From: Moorella glycerini
GTDB taxonomy: Bacteria > Bacillota > DSM-521 > Neomoorellales > Neomoorellaceae
Assembly: GCF_009735625.1 (NCBI RefSeq)
Contig: NZ_CP046244.1
Location: forward strand, 3,422,909 to 3,486,908
Direction: 5' to 3'
DNA: 64,000 nucleotides
Shown: piece by piece, positions 60,697 to 64,000 of the stretch
How positions within the stretch are numbered: the stretch's first letter is position 1
Layout: every line of letters starts with the position of its first letter
The notes under the pieces: generated by a model
Told to the model about the DNA's origin: nothing
Database searches by the model: none
The model's input: the letters and a program-made list of their open reading frames with translations, nothing else
Made by a program: the position numbers and the translations under genes

Positions 60697-62022
60697 TTAT
60701 CCAACATTTACTTCCATTATATGTAAATCTCCAGGGGATTCGACAGCAGTTCCCCTGGTTGGTGAGACAAGATCTGTTTCCTGGATCATCCATTCGGCCA
60801 GCACTCCATACCCCCTGGTAGGATCGTTAATAAACACATGGGTTACGCCCCCCACCAGTTGCCCATCCTGGAGAATGGGACTGCCGCTCATACCCTGGAT
60901 AATGCCTCCCGTTAAGGCCAGTAGCCGGGGATCGGTTATACGTAGGACCAGCCCCCTGCCACTGGCTCGCTGGTGGGGCATAACCCGTTCAATTTCCACC
61001 TGAAACTTTTCTACCTTTTCTCCCTCAACTACGGTTAAGATCTCGGCCGCTCCCGGGTGCACCGTCTCCGCCAGGGCAACCGGCAAAGGCGAGGTAAAAA
61101 AACCGGGAATATTACCCGTTATTGTTCCAAATATGCCAACTGTGGTATTCTTCTGGATTATGCCACTAAAGCTGCTGTTTTCCAGGAATACACCTATTTT
61201 TTCCCCCGGCTGGCCCCGCCTCCCCTGGTGTATCCCCTGGATGGCTGCCGCGACAATCCGGCCACCGCTGATATTCATTCCCGCCTGGCCATCGCTGCCG
61301 GTAACGATATGCCCTAAAGCGCCAAAGATACTCTTGTCCTGGTCATAAAAAGTTAACGTCCCGACACCGGCGGTACTATCCCGGACAAAGATGCCGATCC
61401 GGTAACGACCCGTCTCCTGGCAGTACAGGGGACGGACATTCATGCTGAACAGGCGTTCATCCCTCCTGACCGTTAAACTTAAAGGGCGATTGGCCCGGCC
61501 GGCAGCATCGATCAGGGAGGCCACTTCCTGGTCACTGCTTACCTTCTGGCCATCAATAGCCACGATGGTATCACCTGTTTCCAGCCCGGCCTGCCGCGCC
61601 GGGTAAAGCATGTTGCCCTGGCCGTCCCTTACGGCTGCCTGGCCCACTACCATTACCCCTTCTGTTTTTAGCAGGACACCAATGGCCTGGCCGCCGGGAA
61701 AGACGCTGACCGGCTGGACCATCTGCACGGTAATATTTTTTAAGGGAATGAGGCCAAATAATTTTAATTGTAACTGCCACCAGCCCGGGCGGCCCTGGCC
61801 GGCGGTACTGGTTTGATCAAGGCTGTTAACCTGTATTTCTACCTGCCGGGCCAGGCCTGGCGGTAGTTCCCAGTTCAACTTAAAAGGCGTTGCCGTAGAC
61901 AGGCGTTGCATCTGGGGCAGAGAAAAAAAGCCGCGTACTGGCGGGAGCATTCCTCCATACAATAACACTGCCGCCAGCACCAGGCCGAGAACCTGGCGCC
62001 CCAGGCGTTTCAAGGGCACCAC
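60697..62022 (-). CDS. spoIVB: SpoIVB serine peptidase
   Basis: 441 residues, ATG. N-terminal membrane segment (VLGLVLAAVLLYGGMLPPVR), PDZ domain (about 130-210, MLYPARQAGLETGDTIVAID), and the S55 protease domain with the catalytic His in GALGHIVTGSD and Ser in IIQGMSGSPILQDGQLVGGV. Made in the forespore, it cleaves SpoIVFA and so triggers SigK activation. Between recN and spo0A. Confidence 0.95.
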   Translation of the reverse strand: MVPLKRLGRQVLGLVLAAVLLYGGMLPPVRGFFSLPQMQRLSTATPFKLNWELPPGLARQVEIQVNSLDQTSTAGQGRPGWWQLQLKLFGLIPLKNITVQMVQPVSVFPGGQAIGVLLKTEGVMVVGQAAVRDGQGNMLYPARQAGLETGDTIVAIDGQKVSSDQEVASLIDAAGRANRPLSLTVRRDERLFSMNVRPLYCQETGRYRIGIFVRDSTAGVGTLTFYDQDKSIFGALGHIVTGSDGQAGMNISGGRIVAAAIQGIHQGRRGQPGEKIGVFLENSSFSGIIQKNTTVGIFGTITGNIPGFFTSPLPVALAETVHPGAAEILTVVEGEKVEKFQVEIERVMPHQRASGRGLVLRITDPRLLALTGGIIQGMSGSPILQDGQLVGGVTHVFINDPTRGYGVLAEWMIQETDLVSPTRGTAVESPGDLHIMEVNVG

Positions 62023-62178
62023 CTCCCATTCCAGGGATTTTGTTTTTGCTTCTAAACATAAAATAACCCCAGGCCATTGCTTTTATGCTGTTAAAAACGA
62101 CCTGAGGAGGAGATATAGCCTGCATTAGGAAGCGTTCAGGGGATAATTTACGATTTTTAAATGTAAATAACATAAATT

Positions 62179-63855
62179 TCATTTTTTGGCCCGGGCCTGT
62201 TCTAAAAGAGCGACCGCATGCTCCCTGGCAATCGGACTCGCTTCCCCGGATAATAACCGGGCCAGTTCTTCCACCCGGGCCTCGCCCTGTAATTTTTCTA
62301 CCCTGGTAAAGGTACGCCCGCCCTGGACAACCTTGGCCACCCGGTAATGCTGCCCGGCAACACCGGCCAGCTGCGCCGAGTGGGTAATGCAGAGCACCTG
62401 GTGGCGCTGGCCAATGGCCGCCAGGGTTCTGGCCACCGCGCGGGCGGCAGCACCGCCCACCCCGGCATCGATTTCGTCAAAAATCAAAGTTGGTACCGCA
62501 TCGACACCGGCTAAAATACTCTTGCAGGCCAGCATTACCCGGGCCATTTCCCCGCCCGAGGTAATCTGGGCTAGGGGACGGCTCCCTTCCCCGGGGTTGG
62601 GCTGGAAGAGAAAAGTTATCGTATCCATACCTGCGGGTCCCGGCCGGGAGGCTTCCGTGCAGGCTATCGTTACCCGGGCCGCCGGCATGGCCAGGTCGTG
62701 CAATACAGAGGTTATCTCGGCAGCTAATTTTTGCGCTGCCTCCAGGCGCTGCCGGCGTAAACGCAGGGCTGCTTCCCGGTACCTGGCTTCAGCGGCAGCG
62801 ATTTCTTTTTCCAGGGCCGCAGCCCTGGCCACCCTCTGCTCCAGGCCCTCTAAAGCCGCTGCCGCTTCCGCCTGGTAGCGCAAAATGGCCGGAATATCAG
62901 CCCCATATTTACGCTTTAAGTTTTTAATCAATTCCAGGCGTTCCTCAAGCTGTTTTAATCTTTGCGGGTCGTAGTCCAGCTTTTCCCCGTAACGGCGGAT
63001 GCCGCGGGCTACCTCTTCCACCTGGGCGGCGGCAGCTTCCAGCAAATTCTGCCAGGGTTTAAGGGCAGCGTCAATGGCAGCCATGGCCTCCAGTTCTGCC
63101 GCCGCCTGGCTGATACGGTCATAAGCCGCCCTGCCTTCTTCCTCAAAAAGGGCGGCGTAAATCCCTGCTGCCCCCTCAGCCAGCCTGGCAGCATTATTTA
63201 GGATCTCCCGTTCCCGGAGTAATTCTGCATCTTCACCCGGGCTTAAATTGGCGGCGGCTATTTCCTTTAGCTGGTAAGTTAACAGGTCGCGCTGCCGTTC
63301 CCCTGCCGCGGCGTCGCCGCCGAGTTCCGCCAGATCATTTTGTAAATTTTGCCAGGCCAGGTAAAGTTCTTTGACTTGAGCCCGCAGCTCCGTTAAGCCC
63401 GCCACGCCGTCAAGCAGGTCCATCTGAGAGGCTGGCCTGAGAATGGACTGGTAGGCGTGCTGGCCGTGGATATCTACCAGCATCTGGCCAATTGTCTGGT
63501 ACATACTTAAAGTGAGACTGCGGCCATTAACCCGGCAGCTGTGCCGGCCGCTGCGGCTGATTTCCCGGCTGAGTAAAAGGCTCCCGTCAGCCTCCACCGG
63601 CACACCAAACCCGGCCAGGATTTCTTCCAGTCCCGGTATGTTAGCAGCCTGGAAGAGCCCGCGCACTACGGCCCGTTCGCACCCGGCGCGAATATACTCC
63701 GCTGAAGCCCGCGCCCCCACCAGAAGCCCTACGGCATCGACAATGATGGACTTGCCGGCGCCGGTTTCTCCCGTGAGTACTGTTAGCCCCGGTTCCAGGT
63801 CCAGCTGCAGGGATTCGATCAGGGCAAAATTTTCGATTTGCAGTTCCTGGAGCAT
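62179..63855 (-). CDS. recN: DNA repair protein RecN
   Basis: 558 residues from ATG at 63855 (MLQELQIENFALIESLQLDL) after GGTGAGGCC. SMC-like: Walker A LTGETGAGKSIIVDAVGLLV, long central coiled coils (about 155-370), signature SGGEMARVMLACKSIL and Walker B TLIFDEIDAGVGGAAARAV. It helps tether ends in double-strand break repair. Four bases downstream of argR. Confidence 0.96.
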   Translation of the reverse strand: MLQELQIENFALIESLQLDLEPGLTVLTGETGAGKSIIVDAVGLLVGARASAEYIRAGCERAVVRGLFQAANIPGLEEILAGFGVPVEADGSLLLSREISRSGRHSCRVNGRSLTLSMYQTIGQMLVDIHGQHAYQSILRPASQMDLLDGVAGLTELRAQVKELYLAWQNLQNDLAELGGDAAAGERQRDLLTYQLKEIAAANLSPGEDAELLREREILNNAARLAEGAAGIYAALFEEEGRAAYDRISQAAAELEAMAAIDAALKPWQNLLEAAAAQVEEVARGIRRYGEKLDYDPQRLKQLEERLELIKNLKRKYGADIPAILRYQAEAAAALEGLEQRVARAAALEKEIAAAEARYREAALRLRRQRLEAAQKLAAEITSVLHDLAMPAARVTIACTEASRPGPAGMDTITFLFQPNPGEGSRPLAQITSGGEMARVMLACKSILAGVDAVPTLIFDEIDAGVGGAAARAVARTLAAIGQRHQVLCITHSAQLAGVAGQHYRVAKVVQGGRTFTRVEKLQGEARVEELARLLSGEASPIAREHAVALLEQARAKK

Positions 63856-63859
63856 GGCC

Positions 63860-64000
63860 TCACCCTTCCCTGAGCTCCTCAAAGCGCTTTAAAACCGTAG
63901 CCACAGCTCCTTTGGGTTTAACAATGACCAGGATGGTATCATCCCCGGCTACCGTCCCGATGATCTCCGGCCAGGCCAGGCTATCCAGGCAGGAGGCAAC
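63860..64000 (-). CDS. argR: Arginine repressor ArgR (3' partial)
   Basis: The last 46 codons are visible, ending TGA at 63860-63862; the start lies beyond the window. [20 protein letters not shown] followed by TILVIVKPK is the C-terminal arginine-binding hexamer domain, with the conserved GDD. It represses arginine synthesis genes when arginine is bound. The argR-recN pair is conserved in Firmicutes. Confidence 0.93.
   Translation of the reverse strand, partial: VASCLDSLAWPEIIGTVAGDDTILVIVKPKGAVATVLKRFEELREG

Noticed and set aside
1-64000. tRNA, rRNA or CRISPR loci
   Set aside because: No T-loop-like motif with a cloverleaf, no rRNA-like sequence and no regularly spaced direct repeats were noticed on reading.

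Overview
The window reads as chromosome of a GC-rich, spore-forming, anaerobic Firmicute, most like Moorella or a close thermophilic acetogen relative. That placement is inferred from gene content: an NADH-linked electron-bifurcating [FeFe]-hydrogenase, the endospore genes spoIIAA-spoIIAB-sigF, dacF, spoIIM, spo0A and spoIVB, the classic argR-recN-spoIVB-spo0A order, and an apparent selenocysteine codon in a molybdoenzyme. No rRNA, tRNA or CRISPR array was seen.

1-6.4 kb: 3' end of hydB and complete hydA, followed by a cyclic-di-GMP neighbourhood: a GEMM-I-like riboswitch on the minus strand pointing back into hydA, a small unknown gene coupled to a CBS-GGDEF protein, and a convergent PAS-GAF-PAS-GGDEF protein. 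6.7-16 kb (minus): an ABC-2 exporter with a NEW3-domain surface protein, an ECF sigma factor with a probable anti-sigma partner, an OsmC protein, and a SWIM-domain/SNF2-helicase pair. 16-19.6 kb (plus): a ChrB-like protein and a P-type cation ATPase behind a promoter overlapped by nested dyads, then a coiled-coil membrane protein. 19.7-21 kb: aspartate aminotransferase.

21-28.5 kb (minus): a respiratory molybdoenzyme operon. The catalytic subunit is interrupted only by an in-frame TGA at the molybdenum-ligand position and is followed by a hairpin that fits a bacterial SECIS, so it is probably a 1021-residue selenoprotein. Its chaperone, four-cluster ferredoxin subunit and cytochrome b anchor follow, then a lipoprotein and an exported protein that has its own in-frame TGA.

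28.8-37.4 kb (minus): a GntR-controlled operon for a tripartite tricarboxylate transporter (tctA, tctC, tctB), an isocitrate/isopropylmalate-type dehydrogenase and two fumarylacetoacetate-hydrolase-fold enzymes. tctA is split by an IS110-family element. Removing 34138-35782 restores a 492-codon reading frame exactly. The transposase itself needs a -1 shift at a run of eight A.

37.6-43.6 kb: nadA-nadB-nadC, a dodecin, a HepT/MntA toxin-antitoxin pair, a YjbQ protein and a YheO-type regulator. 43.7-53 kb: two separate split UxaA/SuyAB-type lyases, one in an operon with a TRAP transporter and an Ldh-family (malate/sulfolactate) dehydrogenase, the other alone behind a strong promoter. A threonine-synthase-like enzyme and a RidA protein lie between them. 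Similar TGGTC-type dyads precede both lyases, suggesting co-regulation of a hydroxyacid or sulfonate (for example sulfolactate) pathway. 53-64 kb (minus): sporulation and housekeeping genes from sigF to argR.
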